Source: BRH-c25 sp035627615 (lineage in GTDB: Bacteria > Bacillota > Clostridia > Lutisporales > Lutisporaceae). From it: DNA of 64,000 nucleotides. This document shows, one piece after another, positions 17,027-26,191 of the stretch (within the stretch, counting starts at the first letter, position 1; each line of letters begins with the position of its first letter). The translations under genes were made by a program, and so were the position numbers. The notes under the pieces are model-generated. The model saw nothing but the letters and a program-made list of their open reading frames with translations. It made no database searches and was not told the origin of the DNA. The stretch spans positions 1 through 64,000 of the forward strand of contig DASPLL010000087.1 in assembly GCA_035627615.1 (NCBI GenBank), written 5' to 3'.

Positions 17027-17107
17027 GAAGTGTAACATATGCAGCACCTGTGGAATATTATAGTAATGATATTATGGTTCAGGAATAAAAAAGAGAAGGG
17101 GGATACT

Positions 17108-18034
17108 GTGTTATCAGATAAGGAATATATCAAGCATTCTCTGGAGACGAATCTGTTTTTCCTCAGAATTGCAAAGGAACATGCAATTTTTGCTGCTGCT
17201 TCTATGACTCCAAGGGACCGGGCAATAGCGGGCAGACTGGTTGCTATGAAGAACAGCTTTGAGGAGCTGCTGTCTGAGGTCATTGAACTGGCAGACAGGG
17301 CTGTAAGTCATGAAGTACTGGCTTCTGACGAGCTGGTTACTGATTTTACACTGGCGGCAGAGATAAAAACTCAGTTTTTGACGGGAATTCCTATAAATAC
17401 TGGGCTGACCAGACGAGAGCTGGAGCTGAGAGGTGAAAAGACAGACAGAAAGCCGGATGAGCTTTGTGAAAAGGCAGCTGCACTTAACAGAAGAGCTATA
17501 GCCATGACAAAGGCTGCCATTGCTCTTAAAAGCAAGCTTCTTAAAAACATAACCGAGTGTAGGGCATTCAGCTATACTTACCCGTCGATGCTTGAGCATG
17601 TTATAGAAGAGGAGCAGTACTATGTCATGCTGCTTGAGAAGCTGGAGAAAAGGGATTTCATTGACAGTGTGAAGGAGATAATTGAAGAGGAGATAAACTG
17701 GAATCATCTTATGGAAGAGCACAGTGAGTTTATCAGGGGGTATCTGGATCCTGAAGAAGAAAAGCTCTTCAATAATGCAAACAGTTTTGTAAAGGAATTT
17801 GATATGCTTGTGGAAAAGACAGAGAAGGCAGCTGATAATCCCAGTATACTTTCGGAGGTTACCAGGGAGAGCCTGAAGGATGTCACTGCGCTCAGAAACT
17901 TCAAAGCACAGGGGACTCAGGGGATACTCACCTGCAAGATAAAATCCCTGATACCTCCGCTGCTGTCAGATCATGTGACAAGGGAAGCCAACCATTTTCT
18001 GAGACTGCTTAAAACCTTCGAAAAGATGGTTTAG
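17108..18034 (+). CDS. DUF2935 family protein
   Basis: A 308-residue, almost wholly helical protein. The start LSDKEYIKHSLETNLFFLRI and the later HVIEEEQYYVMLLEKL followed by EEINWNHLMEEH are features I recognise from DUF2935 proteins of Bacillus and Clostridia, which contain two ferritin-like four-helix repeats with conserved His/Glu positions and may bind metal. The function is unknown. GTG at 17108 with AGAAGGGGG upstream is preferred over an ATG at 17039 in the same frame, which lacks a Shine-Dalgarno. Confidence 0.85.
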   Translation: MLSDKEYIKHSLETNLFFLRIAKEHAIFAAASMTPRDRAIAGRLVAMKNSFEELLSEVIELADRAVSHEVLASDELVTDFTLAAEIKTQFLTGIPINTGLTRRELELRGEKTDRKPDELCEKAAALNRRAIAMTKAAIALKSKLLKNITECRAFSYTYPSMLEHVIEEEQYYVMLLEKLEKRDFIDSVKEIIEEEINWNHLMEEHSEFIRGYLDPEEEKLFNNANSFVKEFDMLVEKTEKAADNPSILSEVTRESLKDVTALRNFKAQGTQGILTCKIKSLIPPLLSDHVTREANHFLRLLKTFEKMV

Positions 18035-18113
18035 CGGCTGATTTTCCAGATTGGCAGAAAATAAACCGAGGATAGTCTGAAGACTTATCTATGGGATATA
18101 TTACCTACAAAAT

Positions 18114-18149
18114 TTGACAAAAAGTACTATAATTATTTATAGTACTTTT
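18114..18149 (+). promoter_or_regulatory. Promoter-like elements with overlapping 13-bp inverted repeat before the Tad locus
   Basis: TTGACA (18114-18119) and TATAGT (18138-18143) are separated by 18 bases. The same stretch is a perfect inverted repeat (18120-18132 with 18137-18149, AAAAGTACTATAA). It may be an operator overlapping the pilus promoter, or a weak AT-rich terminator of the DUF2935 gene; sequence alone does not decide. Confidence 0.5.
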
Positions 18150-18314
18150 ATTAATATAATAGGACTTGCATAAATATACCCTGTATGGGTAATTGACCTT
18201 ATGCTGTAGGTATTTGTACTGCAATGTAAAATGAGCAATTTGAGGGATGGTGCCATTACGTAATTATGAGTAGAATGTATATACAAACAGAAAAATTTAA
18301 AGGAGGCGACATAG

Positions 18315-18497
18315 ATGATGATGAGATTATATAATTTCTGGTATGAAATAAAGCAAAATCTGACGAATAAGAAGGGACAGGGCATGGTTGAGTACGCACT
18401 GATCATAGGTTTGATCGCAGTAGTACTTATAGTGGTCCTGGGAGATATGGGTACAGCTATTCAACTTAAATTCCAGGAAATAGTTAATAATCTCTAA
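18315..18497 (+). CDS. flp: Flp-type (type IVb) prepilin
   Basis: A 60-residue pilin precursor. The prepilin peptidase site is KKG/QGMVEYAL, with Glu at +5 and Tyr at +6 as in Flp pilins, followed by a hydrophobic helix (LIIGLIAVVLIVVLG). It would be cleaved and methylated and would polymerise into Tad pili on the surface. AAAGGAGG precedes a run of three ATG codons; the first is given. It opens a complete-looking tad gene cluster; the prepilin peptidase itself is not in the window. Confidence 0.93.
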   Translation: MMMRLYNFWYEIKQNLTNKKGQGMVEYALIIGLIAVVLIVVLGDMGTAIQLKFQEIVNNL

Positions 18498-18538
18498 CAG
18501 CATTATCCAAAGCATTCAAAGTAACAGCCAACAATCTC

Positions 18539-18572
18539 GACCCTACTTGATTTTATCCGGTAGGGTCATTTC
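18539..18572 (+). terminator. Hairpin after flp
   Basis: GACCCTAC (18539-18546... start of stem) pairs with GTAGGGTC (18560-18567). The T run is weak, so it probably gives partial termination or mRNA protection, which would raise pilin output over downstream assembly genes. Confidence 0.55.
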
Positions 18573-18607
18573 ATCTATTAAATCAGGTGAAAGGAAGGAG
18601 GTAGGCC

Positions 18608-18991
18608 ATGATATTGAATAGGAAAGGGCAGTCAATGGTAGAGATGGCACTTATATTACCTCTTATAATACTGTTATTGATGGGAATGGTAGAGTTCTCA
18701 AGGATTTTCGGCTCCTATCTTCTTGTGGCCCATGCGTCACGGGAGGGTGCGAGGCAGGCGGCCATAGGCCTGACAGATGCTGAGGTTCAGGCAAATGTGG
18801 CAAGCAAAGTCAGCATATTGAACTTAAGTGAACTGCAGGTAATACTGACTCCTGGAGACAGTGAAAGAATCACCGGAGAAGATGTCAGGGTATGTGTAAA
18901 GTATAGGCTGGAGATATATGCTCCTGTTATCAGCAGTATTGTTTCAAATCCATTCGAAATGGAAGCTAATACTTATATGAGGGTGGAATGA
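18608..18991 (+). CDS. tadE: TadE-like pilus assembly protein (pseudopilin)
   Basis: A 127-residue TadE-family protein. It has the pilin-like start RKGQSMVEMALILPLIILL and the conserved MVEFSRIFGSY with HASREGARQAA. TadE/F proteins are processed like pilins and are needed for Tad pilus assembly. ATG has GGAGG upstream. The next gene begins two bases after its stop. Confidence 0.92.
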   Translation: MILNRKGQSMVEMALILPLIILLLMGMVEFSRIFGSYLLVAHASREGARQAAIGLTDAEVQANVASKVSILNLSELQVILTPGDSERITGEDVRVCVKYRLEIYAPVISSIVSNPFEMEANTYMRVE

Positions 18992-18992
18992 T

Positions 18993-19904
18993 ATGAAACA
19001 TTTGAACAATAAAAAAGGCAGCAGCTCAATAATTCTCTTGTTCATGGTTGTTGGCATAGCAGGCTTGATGACACTTACAGCAGATGCAGGCCTGCTTTAT
19101 CTGGAGAAGAGCAAGCTGCAGAATGCCGTGGATTCTGCAGCATTGGCAGCTGTATCCGTATATGGGGACGGACAGGAGAAAATGTTGGAGGAAGCCTTTA
19201 AATATGCTGAGCTGAATGGGATTCCGGCTGAGAGGCTTACAGTAGAAATACAGGAAGATGATAACAAGGTTACTGTATGCAGCAGCAAGTCGGTTACGCT
19301 GTATTTTGCGAAAATATTCGGCATATCCGATGCTGATGTGGCGATAAGGGCTTCCGCGATTACTGGTCCCATAGTATCATTGAAGGGGATACGCCCCTTC
19401 GGGATTGAGGAACAGGAGTTCACATATGGTGAGACCTATACTCTGAAGAATGGTGGCGGAGAAGGAAATACCGGCAATTACGGAGCATTGGCCCTGGGTG
19501 GGACCGGAGCCTGTGCATACAGAATCAACCTGATAAATGGATATGATGGTCATATGATAAAAATAGGAGATGAGATAGAAACAGAGACAGGAAATATGAA
19601 TGGCGCCACTTTTGATGGGATAAATGAATTGTTGGATTCTGATTCCTTTGTGCATGGTGAAGACCTTTCACAGCTTGAAGCAGACTGTCCCAGGTTGATA
19701 AAAATACCCGTGGTGGATTCCTTCAGTGTTGCCGGCAGGACTACAGTGAAGGTTGTTGGGTTTGCAGCCTTCTTTCTGGATGATGTAGTGAGAAGAAGCG
19801 GAAGGACTGAGATAACAGGACGGTTTGTCAGGAGGATCAGTGAAGGAGAAGTTGACGAAAGCGCTGAAGGATATGGCCTGGTCGGAGTAAAGCTGGTTGA
19901 GTAG
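18993..19904 (+). CDS. tadG: TadG-like protein with TadE/G N-terminal segment
   Basis: A 303-residue protein with an N-terminal membrane segment preceded by NNKKGSSSIILLFMVV and the TadG signature ADAGLLYLEKSKLQNAVDSAALAA. The rest is predicted extracytoplasmic and resembles the shortened TadG-like proteins of Gram-positive Tad loci, without an obvious von Willebrand A domain. It probably anchors or organises the pilus at the envelope. Confidence 0.85.
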   Translation: MKHLNNKKGSSSIILLFMVVGIAGLMTLTADAGLLYLEKSKLQNAVDSAALAAVSVYGDGQEKMLEEAFKYAELNGIPAERLTVEIQEDDNKVTVCSSKSVTLYFAKIFGISDADVAIRASAITGPIVSLKGIRPFGIEEQEFTYGETYTLKNGGGEGNTGNYGALALGGTGACAYRINLINGYDGHMIKIGDEIETETGNMNGATFDGINELLDSDSFVHGEDLSQLEADCPRLIKIPVVDSFSVAGRTTVKVVGFAAFFLDDVVRRSGRTEITGRFVRRISEGEVDESAEGYGLVGVKLVE

Positions 19905-19920
19905 CGTAGGAGAGGTGGAT

Positions 19921-20664
19921 ATGGAAAGTATTAATAAGAAGATACTTGCTCTTTCTATAATTATGGCATTGGTTACTTGCCTGCTGTTGTATTTCTACAT
20001 CTCAAAGCCGGATAATCACAGTTCTGTTATTGAGTATACCGAAATATATGCGGCCAAAGTGGAAATTCCGGCAAGGACAGTAGTCACGGATGAGATGATA
20101 GTAAAGGTTCAGTTCCCCAAAGATGCCAAGGTCACAATGGGATTATCGGATAGGAGCCGGATAGTTGGGAAACTTACGAAGGAAAGGATCATAAAGGGTG
20201 AAGCCATACTATCGGACAGGCTGTATGCAGGTGAAAAGACCAATATGGCATTTATTATTCCTGTGGGAAAGCGTGCTGTGACAATAGGGGTCAATGAGGT
20301 CACAGAAGTGGGGGATTACATATTACCGGGAGATAATGTGGATGTTATTGCAACCTTCGAAGAGGCGGCTGTGGAGCTTGAAGGACGCAAGATATATTAC
20401 CCGAAATACACAAAGGTCATATTGCAGAATGTGCAGGTAATGGGGGTAGGTCAGAATATGCAGGTCCTGAAGGAAAAAGGTGGAAAGCTGCCGGCCAGCG
20501 TTACGCTGGCTGTGAGCCTGGAGGAAGCAGAAAAGCTTGTTCTGGCTGACGAAAGCGGAGTTCTGAGGCTTGCTCTTAAGCCGGCTGCAGATAACAGCAG
20601 GATTATGACCACCGGTGTTATAAGGGATGATATGGTAATACCCAAAGGTAAAATTGAAAATTAG
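19921..20664 (+). CDS. cpaB: CpaB/RcpC-like pilus assembly protein (SAF domain)
   Basis: A 247-residue protein with one N-terminal membrane segment followed by a SAF domain (VEIPARTVVTDEMI) and the RcpC region (GDYILPGDNVDVIATF). CpaB/RcpC acts in the envelope in Tad pilus assembly. ATG at 19921 with AGGAGAGG upstream is chosen over an upstream start that overlaps the previous gene. Confidence 0.9.
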   Translation: MESINKKILALSIIMALVTCLLLYFYISKPDNHSSVIEYTEIYAAKVEIPARTVVTDEMIVKVQFPKDAKVTMGLSDRSRIVGKLTKERIIKGEAILSDRLYAGEKTNMAFIIPVGKRAVTIGVNEVTEVGDYILPGDNVDVIATFEEAAVELEGRKIYYPKYTKVILQNVQVMGVGQNMQVLKEKGGKLPASVTLAVSLEEAEKLVLADESGVLRLALKPAADNSRIMTTGVIRDDMVIPKGKIEN

Positions 20665-20687
20665 GAGTCAAGGAGCAAGGTGGTAAA

Positions 20688-21878
20688 ATGGAAAATAAAA
20701 TAAAAGTTGTGGTAGTTGATGATTCAGAGCAGACCAGAGAGAACATCGCAGCTATAATGAGCTTTGAGAAGGATATCGAGATAGTGGGAGAAGCCGGCAA
20801 TGGAGCTGATGCAATAGATATTGTCAAGGAGAGAAGGCCGGATATTGTTCTTATGGATATAAACATGCCTGTAATGGATGGGCTGAAAAGCACACAAGCT
20901 CTGACTGAAGATGGGGTGGAAGCCTCGATAATAATGATGTCCATTCAGGGTGAAGGAGAATACATAAAAAAGGCTATGTCTGCAGGTGCCCGTGACTATG
21001 TAGTAAAGCCGTTCGGCGTAAAAGAACTGGTAGATACCGTAAGGCGGGTATATGAGCTGGAAATGAGCAAGAAGAGAAAAAGTGGGAATGCAGCTGTGAA
21101 CAATGTAGCTTCCAGGATAATAAGCGTTTTTTCCACAAAGGGAGGAGTAGGAAAGACAACGGTAGCAACCAATCTGGCTGTGGCACTTTCTAATCTGACA
21201 GGTAAAAAGGTTGCACTGCTTGATCTCGACCTGCAGTTCGGTGATGTTGCTATTTGTCTGAACCTATATGTCAAGAATTCCATAACAGAGCTTGTGAAGG
21301 ATTTTGCCAATATTGAGCAGGATCCTAGCTTAATAGAGGAATATCTTCTTGCTCACTATTCAGGGATAAAGGTTCTGGCTGCACCCATTGAGCCTGAAAA
21401 TGCCGAATATGTCACAGCCGGACATATAAAAAAGATAATTGAGAATATGAAGGGCAAATATGACTATATAATCATAGACACTTCTCATGGCTTTAATGAT
21501 ACTATAATTACTGCCCTGGATATGTCTGACTTGATAATATACATTTCTACCCTGGATCTGCCGTCAATAAAGAATACAAAAAACGGACTCGGAATAATGA
21601 AATCGTTAAATTACCCCAATGAGAAGGTAAAGATCGTAATAAATAAGCTGAATGAAGGCTTCGGGGTAAAGCATACAGATTTTGAGAGTGCTCTGGGGGT
21701 AGAGATTTGGGCAATGATACCGGACGACCTTGCATCAGTGACATTGTCAGTCAATAATGGACATCCTCTTGTATCTCACCGCAGGGCATCGTCGGTATCA
21801 AAAAAGATATACAGGCTGGCGCAGAGTGTTGTAGGTGAAGAAAAGGTCAAAAGGAAGATATTCGCAGCAGCATTCTGA
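20688..21878 (+). CDS. cpaE: CpaE/TadZ-like ATPase with N-terminal response-regulator receiver
   Basis: A 396-residue two-domain protein. Residues 1-120 are a receiver domain with acidic pair D11/D12, phospho-acceptor Asp57 (LMDINMP) and Lys in VVKPFG. Residues 140-390 are a MinD/ParA-type ATPase with a deviant Walker A (STKGGVGKTT). In Tad systems CpaE/TadZ positions the pilus machine. Unlike the degenerate receivers of many CpaE proteins, this one keeps the phosphorylation residues, so control by a histidine kinase is possible. Confidence 0.9.
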   Translation: MENKIKVVVVDDSEQTRENIAAIMSFEKDIEIVGEAGNGADAIDIVKERRPDIVLMDINMPVMDGLKSTQALTEDGVEASIIMMSIQGEGEYIKKAMSAGARDYVVKPFGVKELVDTVRRVYELEMSKKRKSGNAAVNNVASRIISVFSTKGGVGKTTVATNLAVALSNLTGKKVALLDLDLQFGDVAICLNLYVKNSITELVKDFANIEQDPSLIEEYLLAHYSGIKVLAAPIEPENAEYVTAGHIKKIIENMKGKYDYIIIDTSHGFNDTIITALDMSDLIIYISTLDLPSIKNTKNGLGIMKSLNYPNEKVKIVINKLNEGFGVKHTDFESALGVEIWAMIPDDLASVTLSVNNGHPLVSHRRASSVSKKIYRLAQSVVGEEKVKRKIFAAAF

Positions 21879-21916
21879 ACAGGCGGTAAGGGCTCTCTAG
21901 ATGTTGCGGATTGCGG

Positions 21917-21928
21917 GTTACGCGTAAC
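21917..21928. repeat. 12-bp palindrome in the cpaE-cpaF spacer
   Basis: GTTACGCGTAAC is a perfect palindrome within a short GC-richer spacer that interrupts otherwise tight tad gene packing. Confidence 0.5.
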
Positions 21929-21961
21929 AATACCATTAATGAATACCCGGGAGGCGATCAT

Positions 21962-23311
21962 ATGAGCTTGCTTAAGAGGATAGAGCAGGAGAAAAAAGGC
22001 GAATCATCAGCGGAAGGGAGGCAGCCAGGCAAGGAGAACAGGAGGGAAGATCCCCTCAGTGAGGTAAAAAGCATAATTCATAAGAAAATTATTGAGAGAA
22101 TAGATACAAGCATACTGAACAGTGAAGATGAAGAGCTGAGACTCAATGCTGAAATAGCTGAAATAGTGGAAGAGACTCTAAAGGAGAAGGAGCTGCACTT
22201 TTCACGCACTGAGCGGCAGACAATGATAAACTATATTATCGATGAGTCCATAGGTTTCGGACCGATAAGCAAATACCTTATGGATGAGGAAGTATCAGAG
22301 ATAATGGTCAACGGGCCCGAACAGGTCTATGTTGAGAAGAAAGGATGCCTGGAGCTTACTGATGCATGCTTTGAGGATAATCAGCATGTGATGCGGATCA
22401 TTGAAAAGATTGTGTCCCCCCTGGGAAGAAGGATAGATGAGAGCTCTCCAATGGTTGATGCGCGGCTTCCTGATGGTTCCAGGGTGAATGCGGTGATCCC
22501 ACCGCTATCCCTTAACGGACCGACAATAACAATAAGAAAATTCGCCAAAAAGCCTTATAGTGTGGGAAATCTGATTTCCTTCGGTACCCTTACCCCGGAT
22601 ATGGCACTCTTTATTGAGGCTTGTATAAAGGCGCGGCTTAATATAGTAGTATCAGGAGGTACGGGAAGCGGTAAGACAACGACCCTGAATGTACTTTCTT
22701 CCTTCATTCCTGATGATGAAAGAATACTTACGATAGAAGATGCTGCAGAGCTGCAGCTCAGGCAAGTACATGTAGTGAGACTTGAGAGCAGGCCTGCAAA
22801 CATAGAAGGTAAAGGGGTGATCAGCATAAGGGAACTGGTGAGGAACGCCCTCAGAATGAGACCTGACAGAATAGTCATAGGAGAGGTCAGAGGAGGAGAA
22901 GCCCTGGACATGCTGCAGGCGATGAATACCGGACATGATGGTTCACTTACCACAGGACACTCTAATTCTCCCCGGGATATGCTGTCCAGGTTGGAAACGA
23001 TGGTGCTTATGGCCGGTATGGATCTGCCGGTAAGGGCGATAAGAGAGCAAATAGCGTCGGCGATTGATATCATAATACAGCAGACAAGGTTGAAGGACGG
23101 CAGCAGGAAGATAACGCATGTTACTGAAGTGCAGGGAATGGAGAAGGATACGATAATACTTCAGGATATATTCGTATTCAATGAGAAGGGAATGGATGAG
23201 AAGGGCAGGGTAATGGGAAGCTTTACTGCAACAGGGATAAGACCGAAATTCATGGAAAAGCTCGCAAATACCAGGATCCCCTTATCAAATAGCCTGTTTA
23301 ATCAGGTATGA
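21962..23311 (+). CDS. cpaF: CpaF/TadA pilus assembly ATPase
   Basis: A 449-residue secretion ATPase of the CpaF/TadA family that powers Flp pilus extension. Walker A GGTGSGKTTT is at about 231-240, followed by the ILTIEDAAELQL segment, the Asp/His boxes and RPDRIVIGEVRGGEALD. ATG at 21962 with GGGAGGCG upstream is chosen. The N-terminal about 80 residues are charged and variable. It lies between cpaE and tadBC, the usual order. Confidence 0.95.
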   Translation: MSLLKRIEQEKKGESSAEGRQPGKENRREDPLSEVKSIIHKKIIERIDTSILNSEDEELRLNAEIAEIVEETLKEKELHFSRTERQTMINYIIDESIGFGPISKYLMDEEVSEIMVNGPEQVYVEKKGCLELTDACFEDNQHVMRIIEKIVSPLGRRIDESSPMVDARLPDGSRVNAVIPPLSLNGPTITIRKFAKKPYSVGNLISFGTLTPDMALFIEACIKARLNIVVSGGTGSGKTTTLNVLSSFIPDDERILTIEDAAELQLRQVHVVRLESRPANIEGKGVISIRELVRNALRMRPDRIVIGEVRGGEALDMLQAMNTGHDGSLTTGHSNSPRDMLSRLETMVLMAGMDLPVRAIREQIASAIDIIIQQTRLKDGSRKITHVTEVQGMEKDTIILQDIFVFNEKGMDEKGRVMGSFTATGIRPKFMEKLANTRIPLSNSLFNQV

Positions 23312-23329
23312 GAAAAGAGAGGTTGCAGA

Positions 23330-24295
23330 ATGCTTGAGTTTTTATTGCTTTTGTTATTTGTGAGCCTGACACTTGTGACATATTTAGTGTTTGACTGTTT
23401 TACCGGCAGGAGAAATATATATACAAGAATGAAACAATATCTTAATCCTGATAGGGAAAGGGAAAAGCTTGAAAGAGAAAAGGGTCTTCCCTGGCGGGAT
23501 GGCCTTGCAGCTTTTGGAAAGACCCTTGGGAGAAGCAGATGGGGGAGCAGGTATAAAGAGCGGATTGAAATACAGCTTGTTCAGGCTCATTTGCCGCTTA
23601 AGCCGGAAGAGTATATAGCTATAAATATATTAGTCCTTTTTGCGGCGGCTTCAGCTTTTCTTATCCTGACGGAAAGCCTGGCTGCGGCGGCGGCTGGGGG
23701 GTTGCTGGCAGCATGCGTACCTGAATTTTTTGTCCGCTCAAGGAAGAAGAGGATAATACATAAGATTGATCAGCAATTGCCTGATACAATAGCCTTGGTA
23801 TCAAACACCCTGAAATCGGGATATAGCTTTATCCAGGCAATTGATACAGCTGCAAGAGAGCTTCCGCCGCCTATTTCCCTGGAATTCCGGCAGATATTGA
23901 AGGAAATAAACCTTGGAGAGAACACGGAAAAAGCCCTGGAGAGCCTGAGTAAAAGAGTGCAGAGCCAGGATCTGGAGCTTATTATAATCGCAGTGCTTAT
24001 ACAAAGACAAATAGGGGGTAACCTTTCGGAGGTCCTGGACAATATATCTGAAACAATCCGTTCAAGAATAAAGATCAAGGGTGAAATCAGGATACTGACG
24101 GCTCAAGGAAGGGTTTCCGGCTTTATTATATCGTTTATGCCGGCAGCTCTTGGAGCCGTACTTTATCTTATAAACCCTTCTTATATTTCTGTTCTTTTTG
24201 AGTACCCCGCCGGACTTGCAATGCTGATTCTGGCGGCGTGCATGCAAGGCATCGGAATTTATCTTATAAGGAGAATTATAAGGATCGAGGTGTAG
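23330..24295 (+). CDS. tadB: TadB-like inner-membrane platform protein
   Basis: A 321-residue type II secretion F-domain protein. It has N-terminal membrane helices, a basic cytoplasmic stretch, the conserved LPDTIALVSNTLKSGYSFIQA region, and two helices at the C-terminus. With TadC it forms the membrane platform driven by the CpaF ATPase. The stop lies two bases before the tadC start. Confidence 0.92.
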   Translation: MLEFLLLLLFVSLTLVTYLVFDCFTGRRNIYTRMKQYLNPDREREKLEREKGLPWRDGLAAFGKTLGRSRWGSRYKERIEIQLVQAHLPLKPEEYIAINILVLFAAASAFLILTESLAAAAAGGLLAACVPEFFVRSRKKRIIHKIDQQLPDTIALVSNTLKSGYSFIQAIDTAARELPPPISLEFRQILKEINLGENTEKALESLSKRVQSQDLELIIIAVLIQRQIGGNLSEVLDNISETIRSRIKIKGEIRILTAQGRVSGFIISFMPAALGAVLYLINPSYISVLFEYPAGLAMLILAACMQGIGIYLIRRIIRIEV

Positions 24296-24297
24296 TT

Positions 24298-25212
24298 ATG
24301 CTTGCGGCTGTTATGATAGGCGTATTTTCAACAGTAGGTTTTTCTTCATATATGCTTCTAAACCTGCTTTTTAAGAATGAACTGCTTATTCAGAAGAGAA
24401 TAAAGCAATTTATCCATATAAATACAAAAGAGAATAGCGCGATGGAGGGTTCATTTACAGATAGGGTTATAAAGCCCGGTATGGCAAAACTCAGTCGTTT
24501 TCTGAACAGGATCACCCCCAGACACTATTACAACCAGATGGAAATGAGGATAAAAGAGGCAGGCAGCCCAAGAGGCATAAGTGTCGGAGGTATTCTCCTC
24601 TTCCAAATATGCCTGATTTGCATATCTGTTGCAGCAGCAGCCGTCATGCTGGCAGCTACGGATATTCCGCTAATAAAAGTCATGGTTGTACTATGTGCCT
24701 TATTAGGTATAGTCAGTATCCTTCCCAAATACTATCTCAAGCATAGGATTGCGGAACGACAGAAAGAGATCGAAAGGTGTCTGCCCGATGTACTTGACAT
24801 GCTTACTGTATCGATAGAAGCGGGTTTGAGCTTTGACGGTGCAGTAGCGAAGCTGGTTGAAAAAATGACAGGGGTGCTTGTACAGGAGTTTTCCATAGTC
24901 CTGAAGGAAATGAGAGTCGGGGTATCGAAGAAGGATGCGTTCCGGTCTCTTCTGGAAAGAGTACCTGTTCCAAGTCTTGTAACCTTTATAGGTGCAATAA
25001 TACAAGCAGATCAATTGGGTATAAGCATAGGAAATGTACTCAGGATCCAATCCTCTCTGGTAAGGCAGAAAAGACGGCAGAAGACCCAGGAGAACGCTAT
25101 GAAGGCGCCTATAAAGATGCTGCTGCCAATGATAGTATTCATATTTCCCACTATATTCATAGTACTTCTTGGGCCGGTGCTGATCAAAATGATGAAGGCC
25201 TTTGCCCGTTAA
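24298..25212 (+). CDS. tadC: TadC-like inner-membrane platform protein
   Basis: A 304-residue T2SSF-domain protein with membrane helices at the N-terminus, middle and C-terminus and the conserved LPDVLDMLTVSIEAGLSFDGA motif. ATG at 24298 with GAGGTG upstream is used; an in-frame GTG 60 bases earlier would overlap tadB and is less likely. It pairs with TadB. Confidence 0.92.
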   Translation: MLAAVMIGVFSTVGFSSYMLLNLLFKNELLIQKRIKQFIHINTKENSAMEGSFTDRVIKPGMAKLSRFLNRITPRHYYNQMEMRIKEAGSPRGISVGGILLFQICLICISVAAAAVMLAATDIPLIKVMVVLCALLGIVSILPKYYLKHRIAERQKEIERCLPDVLDMLTVSIEAGLSFDGAVAKLVEKMTGVLVQEFSIVLKEMRVGVSKKDAFRSLLERVPVPSLVTFIGAIIQADQLGISIGNVLRIQSSLVRQKRRQKTQENAMKAPIKMLLPMIVFIFPTIFIVLLGPVLIKMMKAFAR

Positions 25213-25266
25213 ACATGAAGTAACGTCAGAAAAATATCTGACATGAGATATTTACGGAGGTGGCAC

Positions 25267-25605
25267 GTGCTATACAACGTAACAAAGAAAACAGTGGTAG
25301 TCAATAACCTCAGAATAGCCGGAAGCTTTAAGGAACGCCTTACAGGACTCATGTTCAGGAAAAGCATCGGCAGCAGCGAAGGACTTATGCTGATGGGCTG
25401 CAACGCGATACATACATGTTTTATGAGATTCTCGCTGGATGTCGTATTCATGGATATGAATTACAGGGTAGTATATATAAAGGAAAAAATAAAACCGTGG
25501 CGGCAAAGCGGTTTTATTCACAAAGCACATATAGCTCTGGAATTGCCGGAAGGCACGGTCAATAAGAAAAATATTGCAGTCGGTGATATTTTATTTCCGG
25601 GATGA
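25267..25605 (+). CDS. DUF192 family protein
   Basis: A 112-residue DUF192 protein. Diagnostic segments are GSFKERLTGLMFRKSIG, the CNAIHTCFMRFSLDVVFMD core and the AHIALELPEGTV tail. DUF192 proteins are small, often exported and of unknown function; this one has no signal peptide. GTG at 25267 is chosen because ACGGAGG sits just upstream. It often accompanies Tad loci, so it may be the last gene of this one. Confidence 0.88.
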   Translation: MLYNVTKKTVVVNNLRIAGSFKERLTGLMFRKSIGSSEGLMLMGCNAIHTCFMRFSLDVVFMDMNYRVVYIKEKIKPWRQSGFIHKAHIALELPEGTVNKKNIAVGDILFPG

Positions 25606-25616
25606 AGCACTCAGCG

Positions 25617-26153
25617 CTAAAGCTTCACATACTTCCCGAGTCTTAAAGTGATAAGTGCTGCGATCGCTATCTTAACAATATCTCCTGGTATAAAGGGAAG
25701 TGCGCCGAATATGATCGCATTCGGGATGCCTATTCCGGTAACATAGTTCAGCCACAATACGCCAAAGGCATATACCACAAGGATCCCACCTGCTGCATTT
25801 ATTATCAGAAGCTTTATTAATCCAGGCTTTTCTCCCTTCAGTGCAGATATGAAAACAGCTCCGGCCAGGAAACCGATAAGATAGCCTCCGGTTTTTCCTA
25901 ATATAATACCCAGGCCGGCAGCACCGCCTGAGAAAACAGGAAGGCCGATTGCGCCCATCAAAAGGAAGACAAGCACACTGGCAAAGGTATGTCCCACAGG
26001 CAGAAGACTGCCTGCCAGCATAACTGCAAGCGTCTGGGCAGTTACCGGAACTGTGGAAAAGGGCAGGGGTATGGAAATATAACCTGACACTGCTATCAAT
26101 GTAGTGAATAATGATATGTAGCTTATGTCCCTGACTGAAAATCTCTTATGCAT
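25617..26153 (-). CDS. bioY: Biotin transporter S-component BioY
   Basis: A 178-residue membrane protein with about six helices, the substrate-binding component of an ECF-type biotin importer. Typical segments are PFSTVPVTAQTLAVMLAG, GAIGLPVFSGGAAG and GKTGGYLIGF. No EcfAA'T genes are nearby, so it would use a shared energising module or act alone. It has a BirA operator over a consensus promoter directly upstream, which independently supports biotin as substrate. Confidence 0.95.
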   Translation of the reverse strand: MHKRFSVRDISYISLFTTLIAVSGYISIPLPFSTVPVTAQTLAVMLAGSLLPVGHTFASVLVFLLMGAIGLPVFSGGAAGLGIILGKTGGYLIGFLAGAVFISALKGEKPGLIKLLIINAAGGILVVYAFGVLWLNYVTGIGIPNAIIFGALPFIPGDIVKIAIAALITLRLGKYVKL

Positions 26154-26191
26154 ATTTATCCTCCAATGGTGATTTTATGATTACAGAATTA

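Noticed and set aside
18035..18314. c-di-GMP riboswitch before flp
   Set aside because: I looked for the conserved GEMM-I and GEMM-II core segments and could not find them here or before the cyclase gene at 10064.
22555..23073. 172-residue minus-strand reading frame inside cpaF
   Set aside because: It is antisense to a well-conserved gene, has no Shine-Dalgarno and a low-complexity composition; the same holds for the long antisense frames at 8770-9285, 27096-28814, 31578-32558 and 58648-59058.
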